From assembly GCA_024635865.1 (NCBI GenBank), contig JAGXIB010000001.1:1-45973 (forward strand): a DNA stretch of 45,973 nt, given 5' to 3'. Numbering within the stretch: the stretch's first letter is position 1; each line of letters begins with the position of its first letter. Origin of the DNA: Flavobacteriales bacterium (GTDB lineage: Bacteria; Bacteroidota; Bacteroidia; Flavobacteriales_D; Parvicellaceae). Positions 9,176 to 19,118 of this stretch are shown in pieces. The position numbers were made by a program, and so were the translations under genes. A model generated the notes under the pieces. It was not told the DNA's origin. It did not search any database and worked only from the letters and a program-made list of their open reading frames with translations.

Positions 9176-9349
9176 TCAAAAGAAAATATAACCCCATATT
9201 CCAAAAGTTAAGCCACCAAGACCTAAAAAACCAAAGAAAAAAGTTTGAAAGAAAGAGTGTCCTTGCTTTTTTTGATATGTTGCAGAGACTAATGCCAATA
9301 CAAAGGATAAAGACAACCCTATTAAAATAAAATAAGTTGGTGTTTGCAC
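9176..9349 (-). CDS. Small membrane protein, likely GTG start
   Basis: The track ORF starts at 9391, overlapping the upstream gene. A GTG at 9349, just after the upstream TAG, gives (M)QTPTYFILIGLSLSFVLALVSATYQKKQGHSFFQTFFFGFLGLGGLTFGIWGYIFF with two TM segments. Confidence 0.55.
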   Translation of the reverse strand: MQTPTYFILIGLSLSFVLALVSATYQKKQGHSFFQTFFFGFLGLGGLTFGIWGYIFF

Positions 9350-9353
9350 AAGA

Positions 9354-9581
9354 CTAGCTCCCCTTTTTAAACAGGTAATAAGCATTAACAAACAATATTG
9401 CTACGTTTGTAACAATAATAGGGATAGAGCCTAACATTAAACCATAGGCAACAAATAATGTACACCCTACAGAATTGACAATTCTAAGCACTTTTATATC
9501 CTTCATTAAAAAAGAGACTAAAACACCTAAGGAAGCTGCATACCCTACCCACTCTACTAGTGAGACTCCTAATATTTCCAT
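9354..9581 (-). CDS. Small YgjV-like inner membrane protein
   Basis: 75 aa, hydrophobic: MEILGVSLVEWVGYAASLGVLVSFLMKDIKVLRIVNSVGCTLFVAYGLMLGSIPIIVTNVAILFVNAYYLFKKGS. Confidence 0.7.
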   Translation of the reverse strand: MEILGVSLVEWVGYAASLGVLVSFLMKDIKVLRIVNSVGCTLFVAYGLMLGSIPIIVTNVAILFVNAYYLFKKGS

Positions 9582-9591
9582 TTTTTTTATT

Positions 9592-11346
9592 TTAAAAACT
9601 ATATGTTATTCCTCCTAGCAGGTTAAAACTATAGACGGGAAAGTTAGCCCACCTCTGGTATTTCTGTCCGAGTATATTGTTCAAATCTAAGAAAGCCGAT
9701 AAACGTTTATTGTAACGGTATTCTATCCCTAAGTTAGCATCGAAATAAGGTTTTAATTCTGTTATGTATTTCCCACCTGGAGTAGGCGAAACGTTTTCAA
9801 TAGGTTTTAAGCTATATGTTTTACGACTACCTACTAACCTTATGTTTGCTCTTGCTACAATCTTATCTGCTAAGTCATAGACTCCTAAAAGACTCACTTC
9901 ATAGTCGGGCATTTGCCAAGCATACTCTTCTGTTAACATCGAATAATTATAGTACTCCCCTTTTAAAAACAATTTGATTTTTTCTTGAAAATGATATCCG
10001 ACTTGAGCTGAAAGAGTTGTTTTATCTATTGAGTCATATTCTATATTAAACTTATTTTCATAACTGTACATCGTATCATTTACGAACATGGCAAAATTAT
10101 CTAACTTCTCGAACTGGGCTTTTAAATTAAATGAAATAGAGGAAGTAACAGAGCCCTTAAAACCTCCATATAAATTAATTCGCTGATTTGTATTTTTATA
10201 ACCTACTGTATTATTTAAATAAATAGTAGAAATACTTTCTAACACAAATGGATTCTCTCTTCTAAACGCATTGAATGTGTTTTGTTGCATCCCTCCAGTA
10301 ATCCCTGCATAAGGAACAAAAATATTGTTAAACAAACTGTAGCTTACACTTAAGTCTGGGTAAAAGAAAAAACGCGCTGCAGAAGTAATTTCAGAGTGAA
10401 TTCCTACTCCAACTTTAGCTAACAAATTGCCTCTTCTTGTTTTAATGAATGGATTTAGTTTAAACACTGTATTCCCATATTTTGTTTCAGATTCTGGAGA
10501 TAAAATAACATTAGAAACCGGACTAAATATTGGCTGCCTTAAATGATTAAGAACTAAACTAACGTCTGCCCCAACCTCCTCTTTTCCAAGATACTTGAAA
10601 ATATTAGACTTTATTCCCACATTATTTTCAGAAATACCAGTTAGTCCGTTTAAATGATAAAAATCTAAGTTGGTTGTATGGCTGATTTTAGAACTGTCTT
10701 TATGCATGCTTTTTAGCATTGCTGAATAACTTATTTCTTGATAAACTTGTTTTGTTGTATCTGAATTCGTCCTGTAGGATTCTGGAACTAAGGTATCTGA
10801 ATTAGAAAAACCATAATAGTGAAACTTGTTACGCTCATAATTCAAACGATTATCGAAGGTATACTTTCTGAAAAACTGCTTATAAAAAACACCTGCTTCG
10901 TTATCACTAAATAAATTAGTTCCTACTTTTTTTAAGTTTGTCAATGAACTATGATGTTTTAAGTTTACTCCCCAAGATTTTGTTTTAGAACGGTTAGAGT
11001 TATAATAGGCATCTAAAAAAGGCATCGTATAAGTTCCTAAACCAGTTTTTACATAACCATTATATAGTTTATCTAATGGCTCTTTGACTTTTAATTTGGC
11101 AGCCTTTATCGGCTTTGTTTCAAAGGTAACTTCATGATAAGTTGGCTCTATATAAAACTTTATTTCTGATAGTTCAATGACAGAATCATTTAGCTGTGGT
11201 GTTGTATTTACTTTTTCTGACCTTGTAATGGTCCTTTGATAATCATCGACTGCAATATGTACATTGCTCCCTCCTTGTCCAAAAGAAGTGAATGCAGTCA
11301 TTAAAATAGCTACAACAGAAACGATATGTGTTTTGAAATTTTTCAT
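9592..11346 (-). CDS. Outer-membrane beta-barrel protein (TonB-dependent-receptor-like barrel without an obvious plug)
   Basis: 584 aa. Signal peptide (..TAFTSFGQ), alternating amphipathic strands, RLSAFLDLNNILGQKYQRWANFPVYSFNLLGGITYSF C-terminus ending in aromatic Phe. Confidence 0.8.
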   Translation of the reverse strand: MKNFKTHIVSVVAILMTAFTSFGQGGSNVHIAVDDYQRTITRSEKVNTTPQLNDSVIELSEIKFYIEPTYHEVTFETKPIKAAKLKVKEPLDKLYNGYVKTGLGTYTMPFLDAYYNSNRSKTKSWGVNLKHHSSLTNLKKVGTNLFSDNEAGVFYKQFFRKYTFDNRLNYERNKFHYYGFSNSDTLVPESYRTNSDTTKQVYQEISYSAMLKSMHKDSSKISHTTNLDFYHLNGLTGISENNVGIKSNIFKYLGKEEVGADVSLVLNHLRQPIFSPVSNVILSPESETKYGNTVFKLNPFIKTRRGNLLAKVGVGIHSEITSAARFFFYPDLSVSYSLFNNIFVPYAGITGGMQQNTFNAFRRENPFVLESISTIYLNNTVGYKNTNQRINLYGGFKGSVTSSISFNLKAQFEKLDNFAMFVNDTMYSYENKFNIEYDSIDKTTLSAQVGYHFQEKIKLFLKGEYYNYSMLTEEYAWQMPDYEVSLLGVYDLADKIVARANIRLVGSRKTYSLKPIENVSPTPGGKYITELKPYFDANLGIEYRYNKRLSAFLDLNNILGQKYQRWANFPVYSFNLLGGITYSF

Positions 11347-11353
11347 CTTTCTC

Positions 11354-14300
11354 TTAATTGTTGTTATTTAATTCTATCATCTCAATCTCCCCAGAGCTTT
11401 TATCTTGACTTTTACTTTCTAAGACTTCAATGTAGTCTATTCGATCTTGGGCTCGTTGTTTTATCTCGACGTCATCTTTTCCTTCATAATTATCGATCAC
11501 ACTTTGCAAACTAGAACGAGCGTTATAATAATCCTCAAGAACTATAAAATTCTCACCAAGCAATAAAATAGCCTTTGCTATCCAATAATCATAACTTGGT
11601 TTCTGATTGACTAACTCTAAGATCTCATTCTCACAATCAGCGTTCTTCTCTTGTTCAAATAAAATTTCAGCAACAAAATACTTTGCCTCTGCACCTTTTA
11701 TGCTTTTTGTACTTTTATTACACTTACGCAGAACAACTATCGCTTCGTCATATGCTCTAGTTTCCCTTAAAGAAAGACCTATTATTCTTAACGCTTCTAT
11801 TTTTGTAACCTCTTCTAAGTTCGAAAGATTTAGAACTTTATCAGCATAAATAATCGAATTTGGATAGTCGTTTAACTTCCAGTTACACCACATTTGCTGT
11901 TTAATGGCTAAACTAATGTTATCTGTGCTGGCTGCCACTAATTCTAATTGATGATAATTTGTATTGGCAGTTACATAATCTCCATTGGCGTAACTAATTT
12001 GAGAACCATATTGTAATGCCTCTTCATAATGTTCGTTATTTGGTTTACTAATTACATAATTATAATGTTCCAATGCCTTTGCTTGGTCTGTTGTATAATA
12101 ACAAGTTGCTAAATAAAAGTGAGCGCTTATTTCATGAGCTCCATTTGGAACCTTACTTAAGTAGGTTTGACTTTCTTTCTCAATCAAGTTACAATCTCCT
12201 TTACTCCAGGCAATAAATACAGGTTCCCAAAGTGCAGAATCCAACTCTGATGACTCTACACTAATCCCTCTACGTTGTAACCAATCGTAATAACCTGGCA
12301 AATCATTTCGCCCAATGAAAACACTCTTCATTTGAGCAATTGCAGATTCGTTCTCTAATACCGCTGAAGGATACTCATCTAACACCCTCAACAAATACTC
12401 TTCAGCCTCTCCATAGTTCTTTTCACGAACATAAACCCCGCCTAAATTCACCATCATTTCAGGGACATATCTATTGTTTGGATAGTCTCTAATGAAGTTT
12501 TTATAGACAGAAATCGCCTTATCATTTTGCCCTTGTTGTTGGTAAGTTTGTGCCAGCTCCCTTAAAGAAAGCACTTGATAGGTAGAGTTTGGATATGCTT
12601 CGGTCAATGCTTTTAAGGTATTCGACTTACCAGAAACATCTCCTAATAACCCTTGTGATTTTGCTTTCTGAAAGTAGGCGTAAGCCATGTTTCCTTTTCC
12701 TAAGTTTATAGCATTTGTATAATTTTCTACCGCTAACTTATCATCTGGCAATAAATAATAGCAATCTGCTAACCTTAAGTAAGCATCTTCTAGCTTTACT
12801 TCTTCAACTCTATCTTTTAATTGAATAAAATTTCTGAATGCGGTTATACTTTTCTCTAAGTTTACTTTTCTATTTCCATTATCATTTATCTTATTTAATT
12901 CCGCTCCCTTAAATGGATTGGCCTTCATAAAATAAGCATAAGCAACACTATAATCTGCTTCTCTAAACACATTAGTTAAAGCTGCCCCAGGTTCCAACCT
13001 GAATTCTACAAATTTCTCTACAGCTTTATCATAATCTTCTTTTTTATAATAAGACTCTCCTGTCCAATACAAACTAGCTGCGTTAGTCTTCTTATCAAAT
13101 GGGTACTTCTCTACCTGTTTAAACTTAGCAATTGCTTCATCGTATTGATTATTATGAAATAATTCAATTCCTCTATTAAAAGCTATGTTTTGGTATGCTT
13201 GTTTAATACGATTATCTTTTTTCTTTATTTTATCAATAGACTGTAAAGCTTCATCGTAATTCTTAGTGGTCATATACCCTTTTATCAAAAATTCATACGC
13301 TTGATCTAACTGTTTAGAATTAGGATATTTGTTTATGTAGTCCTGAAATGCTTTTGTAGACTCCGTATAAGGACCGTCTATTTGATAAGCTAACTTTGCA
13401 TAATTAAAAAGTGCGCTTTCTTGAATTTCTGGATTAAAGTCTAATTTACTAGCCGCTTCAAAAGCGATACGTGCTTCTAAACGATTATCGAATTTCAGAA
13501 AACAATCCGCTAATTGATACATCGCAATTTGAGACAAAGTATCTCTTCTAGAAGAAACTCTTTTGTAATTATTTACAGCGTTCTGATAATCGTTAGTACT
13601 ATAATAACAGTAGGCTAATTGATAATTAGAAATACGTGTTGATTTTGCCCCTTTTTTGAACTCCACTAGGTAAGGAATCGCTTCAGCATATCTTTTCTCA
13701 AAATAATAGGCGTCACCAATCAGCTTTGCAAATTCAGCTCTCCTTTTATTACTAATGCTTTCAAAATACTTTGGAGCATAACTGATTAACTCTTCATATT
13801 TTTTTTGCTTATGATAAATTTGAGCAACATAATAAGGAACGATACTTTTAAACATTTCTGAATCCGAAATACTTTTAAAACCAATTAAAGCAGTTTGGTA
13901 GTTCTCTTCGGAGTATGCGATGTGACTATAATAATAAATTGCTGGTGTTTGATAACTGGTTGAAAGATCTTTTACTTCGGCGAAGTGAATTTTTGCTTCG
14001 TCAAAATTCTTTACATAAAAATAACTATACCCTAATTTAAAATCATACTCTATCTTTTCGTTATCAGACAAGTAAAAAGCATCAACTTGTTCAAAATATT
14101 CTATGACTGCTTTAAACTTTTTTAATCGGTATTTTTGACGACCCAACTGAAAGTAAACCTTCTGAGCATTTGAGTGATCTGGGTGTTCTACCGCAAAACG
14201 ACTTAATAAGTACTCAGCATCTTCATGAAACAATTCTAAAGCACAAACAGCATAATAGTATTCAGAGTTAACTTTTACTTCGTTCTGCTCTTCTTTTATT

Positions 14301-14518
14301 GTTGTAATTACTTCTAAAAACTTTTCTTGAGCTGCGCTAAACTTTTCTTTATCGAATAAATCCTGAGCTTCTCTATATACGACATAGTCGTCGGTATAGA
14401 TTTCAGTTTTTTGAGCAAAACCTGAAAAAAAGAAAGTTAGAAAGCACAAGAGGGCACCTAACTTAACTCTAACATTATTTGAAAACACCATATTTTTCTT
14501 GCCTGTTTGTATTATCAC
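11354..14518 (-). CDS. Large secreted tetratricopeptide repeat protein
   Basis: 1054 aa. Signal peptide after a likely internal start (MVFSNN...FFSGFAQ) and many TPR units (e.g. AEEYLLRVLDEYPSA, AISVYKNFIRDYPNNRYVPEMMVNLG). Stop is 7 nt from the start of the OM barrel gene. Confidence 0.9.
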   Translation of the reverse strand: MIIQTGKKNMVFSNNVRVKLGALLCFLTFFFSGFAQKTEIYTDDYVVYREAQDLFDKEKFSAAQEKFLEVITTIKEEQNEVKVNSEYYYAVCALELFHEDAEYLLSRFAVEHPDHSNAQKVYFQLGRQKYRLKKFKAVIEYFEQVDAFYLSDNEKIEYDFKLGYSYFYVKNFDEAKIHFAEVKDLSTSYQTPAIYYYSHIAYSEENYQTALIGFKSISDSEMFKSIVPYYVAQIYHKQKKYEELISYAPKYFESISNKRRAEFAKLIGDAYYFEKRYAEAIPYLVEFKKGAKSTRISNYQLAYCYYSTNDYQNAVNNYKRVSSRRDTLSQIAMYQLADCFLKFDNRLEARIAFEAASKLDFNPEIQESALFNYAKLAYQIDGPYTESTKAFQDYINKYPNSKQLDQAYEFLIKGYMTTKNYDEALQSIDKIKKKDNRIKQAYQNIAFNRGIELFHNNQYDEAIAKFKQVEKYPFDKKTNAASLYWTGESYYKKEDYDKAVEKFVEFRLEPGAALTNVFREADYSVAYAYFMKANPFKGAELNKINDNGNRKVNLEKSITAFRNFIQLKDRVEEVKLEDAYLRLADCYYLLPDDKLAVENYTNAINLGKGNMAYAYFQKAKSQGLLGDVSGKSNTLKALTEAYPNSTYQVLSLRELAQTYQQQGQNDKAISVYKNFIRDYPNNRYVPEMMVNLGGVYVREKNYGEAEEYLLRVLDEYPSAVLENESAIAQMKSVFIGRNDLPGYYDWLQRRGISVESSELDSALWEPVFIAWSKGDCNLIEKESQTYLSKVPNGAHEISAHFYLATCYYTTDQAKALEHYNYVISKPNNEHYEEALQYGSQISYANGDYVTANTNYHQLELVAASTDNISLAIKQQMWCNWKLNDYPNSIIYADKVLNLSNLEEVTKIEALRIIGLSLRETRAYDEAIVVLRKCNKSTKSIKGAEAKYFVAEILFEQEKNADCENEILELVNQKPSYDYWIAKAILLLGENFIVLEDYYNARSSLQSVIDNYEGKDDVEIKQRAQDRIDYIEVLESKSQDKSSGEIEMIELNNNN

Positions 14519-14552
14519 CTAGTATAGTTCAATAGAAACTATTCTAATTTAT

Positions 14553-14560
14553 CAAAGATA
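14553..14560 (-). promoter_or_regulatory. Putative -7 box (TATCTTTG) upstream of the TPR gene
   Basis: Minus strand TATCTTTG matches TAnnTTTG; no convincing -33 box. Confidence 0.35.
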
Positions 14561-14646
14561 GCAAGGTGGGTTGCGTTAAATAAGTAGAGTGGAATAAATT
14601 GTTAACGTGTAAGTGTTTATTTTATTGTTTTCACAGTTAATATCAT

Positions 14647-15456
14647 TTAGCTATTTTTTAACTTAAAGTTAATTGGAACGGTATAAACAACTCTAGCTGG
14701 CAGATTATGAAACTTAGCAGGCTTCCATTTTGAAAATGATTTTACAACTCTTTCTGCCTCATGATTTAACAATGAATGAATATAGTTTTCAGATTTAACT
14801 TCGTTGACTGTTCCGTCTTTTTCAACTATAAACTTAACGAGAACCCTCCCTTGAATATTATTATCAATTGCTTGCTTAGGATATATTACATTCTCAGAAA
14901 TAAATGTTGACAAACCTGACAGTCCTCCAGGATATTCTGGTAGTAATTCATATAAATAATCTCCTTTCAATTCCTCTCCATTTTCATTATAGAACGTATA
15001 TTTAGTCATTTCTCCCTTCATATAATCTTCCCTAGAAGCTACGATTCCGTTATCATGATACCAATAGGATTCTCCAAACAACTTATCTTTTTTAAATAAT
15101 TTTCTAGCGTAAACAGATGAGTCTTTCTGATACATTATATGCAACCCATTCTTCTTTCCTTTGACATAATGATACTCAGAATATCTAACTCCTTGTTTTG
15201 AATAATAATCAAATTGCCCATGCTTCTTTTTTAGTTTTTTATCTAAATAAAAACCACTCATTTGCAATACACCATCTTTATAAAAGTCTTTTACCCCCCA
15301 AAGTTTGCCTACTTTAAATACTTTTCTAAAATACTCGTAATTAATCTCACTTACTTCTTTCCATTCTGAATCAAGATAAACAATACTTGTATCCATTTGT
15401 GAATAACTAAAAACAACTACACACCATAGAACAATCAGTAATAAAAATTTTCTCAT
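14647..15456 (-). CDS. MORN/YwqK-like repeat protein with C-terminal TonB domain (energy transducer TonB)
   Basis: 269 aa. Signal peptide, YwqK-like repeats (KKNGLHIMYQKDSS, ESYWYHDNGIVASREDYMKGEM), TonB C-terminal motif YPKQAIDNNIQGRVLVKFIVEKDGTVNEVK. Confidence 0.85.
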   Translation of the reverse strand: MRKFLLLIVLWCVVVFSYSQMDTSIVYLDSEWKEVSEINYEYFRKVFKVGKLWGVKDFYKDGVLQMSGFYLDKKLKKKHGQFDYYSKQGVRYSEYHYVKGKKNGLHIMYQKDSSVYARKLFKKDKLFGESYWYHDNGIVASREDYMKGEMTKYTFYNENGEELKGDYLYELLPEYPGGLSGLSTFISENVIYPKQAIDNNIQGRVLVKFIVEKDGTVNEVKSENYIHSLLNHEAERVVKSFSKWKPAKFHNLPARVVYTVPINFKLKNS

Positions 15457-15475
15457 AATAATACCATTCTTTTAT

Positions 15476-17116
15476 CTACCCTCCAACCTCAATACTCTGC
15501 ATCAATACAGCACATAACCACGCTCCTCCTGTACCTACAGCATAACCCATAACAGCCAACAAAACCCCTACAGGTGCTAAAGAAGGACTAAAAGCAGAAG
15601 CCACAACTGGTGCAGAAGCTGCGCCACCAACATTAGCCTGACTACCTACTGCTACAAAGAAGAATGGAGCTTTAATTAACTTAGCGACTACCAGCATTAG
15701 TACTGCATGAATAGACATCCAGATAAAACCAATTAAAAACAATCCAGGGCTTTCTGCAATAGCGAAAATATCCATGTGGGTTCCTATTGTGGCAACTAGT
15801 ACATATAAAAACAAGCTTCCTATCTTTGAAGCTCCTGCTCCTTCAAAATTCCTTAGCTTAGTAAACGAGAAAATTACGCCTATTACAGTAGCTAAAACAA
15901 TTAACCAAAAGAACCCACTTGCAAGAGAGGACAATCCTATACTTGATAAAAACGCTTTACTTTCACTTAATAAGGGCGCTATAATGTCAGCTCCAAAATG
16001 AGCTAACCCTGTTCCTCCTATACCTATTGCTACAATAATCATTAAATCTGTAGTTGTTGGAATCTTAGCAATCTTTTTGGCTAAGGTTTCCATCTTCTCC
16101 TTCAGTTCATTTATTGCTGAAGCATCCGCATTTAACTTTTTATCGATTTTATCAGAAATTCCTGTTCCGTATAACAAAACTGCCATCCAAACATTAGCTA
16201 CAATAACATCGACTACAATCATTTTTGAGAAAATGTCATTAGGCGTTTCAAAAATTTCTTTCATGGCTGTTTGATTAGCTCCTCCTCCAATCCAACTTCC
16301 TGCAACAGTTGCCAACCCTCTCCATACCTCACTTGCATCTGCTCCTAGAACTTCTGGAGCAACAGAAGCAATAATTAGTAAAGCAATTGGACCTCCAATA
16401 ATAATTCCTACTGTACCAGTAAAGAACATAACCAACGCTCTCCACCCTTGCTTTGCTATTCCTTTTAAGTCTATACTTAAACACAACAGGACTAAACTTG
16501 CTGGCAATAAATAACGAGAAGCCACAAAATACAATTTGCTATACTCACCTGAAATAATGTTTAGGGTATTAAAAATTGCTGGAACAAAATAACACAGTAG
16601 CAAGGCTGGAACATACTTATAAAAACCTTTAAAACCAATTAAAGACTCTGAATAGAAGATGGCCCCTAAAATTAGAATTAATAGCCCAAGTACAACAGCA
16701 TCATTTTTTATTAAAGGGGCTTTCGCAATTAAATGCAACCCTATTTTAGCCTGATTTGTCTGCTTCCCACTCTTCAGTATCGTTATAGACACATCATGCT
16801 CTCCTTTTTTAATTCCTTTCAGTAAAAAAGGATGTAAAGTGTCAAACCTCAACGTATCTGAATTTAAAACAAACAAGACTTCATCATACTCTTTGTTTGT
16901 CAAAAAGTGGAAGTCAATTAAAAACACATTGGTTTCGTCTAAAAAGTAAGTTCCTCCTCCTTGTGAATTCGTCAACAAAGTAAAACCTTCCAATTCGTCA
17001 ACATCATTTTGATCAAGCGCCTCAATAGTTATCGTTTCTCCTATTCTCTGAATTGGACTATTGCCAAAAAGGGTAATAGAAGTAAATAAGGTAATTAAAA
17101 ATAAAAAGTTTTTCAT
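15476..17116 (-). CDS. DUF819 family membrane protein with N-terminal secreted extension
   Basis: 546 aa. Multi-TM domain with GGGANQTAMKEIF, GSQANVGGAASAPVVASAF and GYAVGTGGAWLCA; preceded by signal peptide MKNFLFLITLFTSITLFG and about 115 aa of non-membrane sequence. Confidence 0.85.
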   Translation of the reverse strand: MKNFLFLITLFTSITLFGNSPIQRIGETITIEALDQNDVDELEGFTLLTNSQGGGTYFLDETNVFLIDFHFLTNKEYDEVLFVLNSDTLRFDTLHPFLLKGIKKGEHDVSITILKSGKQTNQAKIGLHLIAKAPLIKNDAVVLGLLILILGAIFYSESLIGFKGFYKYVPALLLCYFVPAIFNTLNIISGEYSKLYFVASRYLLPASLVLLCLSIDLKGIAKQGWRALVMFFTGTVGIIIGGPIALLIIASVAPEVLGADASEVWRGLATVAGSWIGGGANQTAMKEIFETPNDIFSKMIVVDVIVANVWMAVLLYGTGISDKIDKKLNADASAINELKEKMETLAKKIAKIPTTTDLMIIVAIGIGGTGLAHFGADIIAPLLSESKAFLSSIGLSSLASGFFWLIVLATVIGVIFSFTKLRNFEGAGASKIGSLFLYVLVATIGTHMDIFAIAESPGLFLIGFIWMSIHAVLMLVVAKLIKAPFFFVAVGSQANVGGAASAPVVASAFSPSLAPVGVLLAVMGYAVGTGGAWLCAVLMQSIEVGG

Positions 17117-17157
17117 GTGCTATTAATTTTGGGGGTGTAAGTTACTAAGATTATATT

Positions 17158-18180
17158 TTACCATTCAACGATTACTTTCCCTTTAGATTTTCTGCTTTCT
17201 AATAAAGCATGTGCTTCTCCAATTTTATCGAACTTAAAAACACCTCCAACATAAGGCTTTAGCTTTCCTTCTTCTGTTAATTTAACTACCTCATCTAAAC
17301 AACGCTTAATTACTTGCGGTTTTTCGTCAGCAACATGCAACATATTGACTCCAATAATTGCTTGAGATTTCATTAACATTTGAAGTGGAGAAAAAAACCC
17401 TGACTTCCATGCTAAATCAAGCGTAGGAATAATTCCTTTCCCTTTTCCTGAACGTTCAGCAACTCCAAATAAAACTGAACGCCCTCCTTTTTGAAGTAAA
17501 CGATTGTCTTTTTTCAAGGTAGAACCTCCAACTGAGTTAAAAGCTACATCTAATTTATTTCCTCCTAAAATCTTTCTAATTTCTGTTTCATAATTAGACT
17601 TTGTGTAATTTATTGGATGATGAACTCCGTTTTCTTTTAAATATTCTAATTTTTCGTCACTACTGGTTAAACCAAAAATAGTACACCCTTTTAATGTTAA
17701 TAGCTGGGCTAAAGCTGTTCCTACCCCTCCAGCTGCGGCATGCATCAAAACATTGTCCCCTTCGAAAACAGAAACACATTCGTAAGCCATAAAATAAGCC
17801 GTACAATATTGCGTTGCTAATGCTAATGCTTCTCCAGCTGGCAAAGTTGATGCAATTTCGGAAACACCCGCTGCATTTGTCTTTGCGTATTGGGCATAAC
17901 CTCCAAAACGCGTCATTGAAACCACCCTCTTGCCCAGTAGATGTTTATTTGACTCCGCTCCTACTTTATCAATAACACCAACAACATCATACCCTAAAAT
18001 ACTAGGCAATGGTGGTGCATCCTGATACAATCCTTGGCGCGCCATTACATCTGCATAGTTTAGCCCAAATGCCTCTACTTTTATCAACACCTCGTCTTGT
18101 TCCAAAATCGGAACTTCCACTTCTCTTATTTCAAACGCTTTTTCTGACGCCCCATGTTTTACTAATACTGCTGCTTTCAT
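17158..18180 (-). CDS. Zinc-binding-dehydrogenase/quinone oxidoreductase family protein (MDR, VAT1-like)
   Basis: 340 aa. GLNYADVMARQGLY, VLMHAAAGGVGTALAQL, AHALLESRKSKGKVIVEW. Confidence 0.92.
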   Translation of the reverse strand: MKAAVLVKHGASEKAFEIREVEVPILEQDEVLIKVEAFGLNYADVMARQGLYQDAPPLPSILGYDVVGVIDKVGAESNKHLLGKRVVSMTRFGGYAQYAKTNAAGVSEIASTLPAGEALALATQYCTAYFMAYECVSVFEGDNVLMHAAAGGVGTALAQLLTLKGCTIFGLTSSDEKLEYLKENGVHHPINYTKSNYETEIRKILGGNKLDVAFNSVGGSTLKKDNRLLQKGGRSVLFGVAERSGKGKGIIPTLDLAWKSGFFSPLQMLMKSQAIIGVNMLHVADEKPQVIKRCLDEVVKLTEEGKLKPYVGGVFKFDKIGEAHALLESRKSKGKVIVEW

Positions 18181-18262
18181 CGTTTAATGTATTGTGACGT
18201 ACCTTGTATTAAGTACTTTATTTATTTTTTTAGTTTCTAGCTCTAGACTTCTATCTTTACAA

Positions 18263-18745
18263 CTAGAATCCAAGACCTTTATCACTTATCTGTTCTTTTT
18301 CAAACCATTCGTCTACTAAATGATTTCCTGTATCATAAGCCGCTTTTACTGCTAACTCATCACAAACTTCATTGTATTTATTGCCAGCATGGCCTTTTAC
18401 CCAAGTAAATGCGACTTGATTTTTTGGATATATTTTTAAGAACCGTTTCCATAGGTCGGAGTTCTTTTTTCCTTTAAACCCTTTTTTCACCCATCCAAAA
18501 ACCCATTTCTTTTCTACAGAATCAATGACATATTTAGAATCGGAATAAACACGGACATTATGCCCTCCTTCTTTTAAAGATTCTAACGCAACAATAACCG
18601 CAAGCAACTCCATCCTATTGTTAGTTGTCATTCGATAACCTTGGTTGAGCTCTTTATAAAACTTACCAGCCATTAATACAATTCCGTATCCTCCATTACC
18701 AGGATTACCCAATGCGGAACCGTCTGTATATACTGTTATATCCAT
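18263..18745 (-). CDS. rnhA: Ribonuclease HI
   Basis: 160 aa. MDITVYTDGSALGNPGNGGYG, TTNNRMELLAVIVALE, VYSDSKYVIDSV, TWVKGHAGNKYNEVCDELA. Confidence 0.96.
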   Translation of the reverse strand: MDITVYTDGSALGNPGNGGYGIVLMAGKFYKELNQGYRMTTNNRMELLAVIVALESLKEGGHNVRVYSDSKYVIDSVEKKWVFGWVKKGFKGKKNSDLWKRFLKIYPKNQVAFTWVKGHAGNKYNEVCDELAVKAAYDTGNHLVDEWFEKEQISDKGLGF

Positions 18746-18763
18746 AGTTAAATGTAAACTTGT

Positions 18764-19108
18764 TTACTTCCCAATTAAATCAATTACTTTTTCTATTGGT
18801 CTTCCGACTACCGCTTTATCTCCTTTTACTACAATTGGTCTTTCGATTAATTTTGGATACTGAATCATGGCCTCTACCCATTGCTCTTCTGATAATTCTT
18901 TTCCTTTGAAGTTTACCTTAAAATCCGCTTCACCTTTTCTAATCAACTCCTTTGCAGGAATATTTAATTTGACTAACAAGTCCTTTAACTCCTCTTTTTT
19001 TAATGGTGTTTTTAAATATTCGATCGTTTCGAAATTAAATCCTTTTTCGGTAAGCAAATTAAAACTGTCTCTACTTTTAGAGCATCTTGGGTTGTGGTAT
19101 ATTTTCAT
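18764..19108 (-). CDS. arsC: ArsC-family (glutaredoxin-type) reductase
   Basis: 114 aa. MKIYHNPRCSKSRDSFNLL...RPIVVKGDKAVVGRPIEKV. Confidence 0.92.
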   Translation of the reverse strand: MKIYHNPRCSKSRDSFNLLTEKGFNFETIEYLKTPLKKEELKDLLVKLNIPAKELIRKGEADFKVNFKGKELSEEQWVEAMIQYPKLIERPIVVKGDKAVVGRPIEKVIDLIGK

Positions 19109-19118
19109 AATGATTAAT

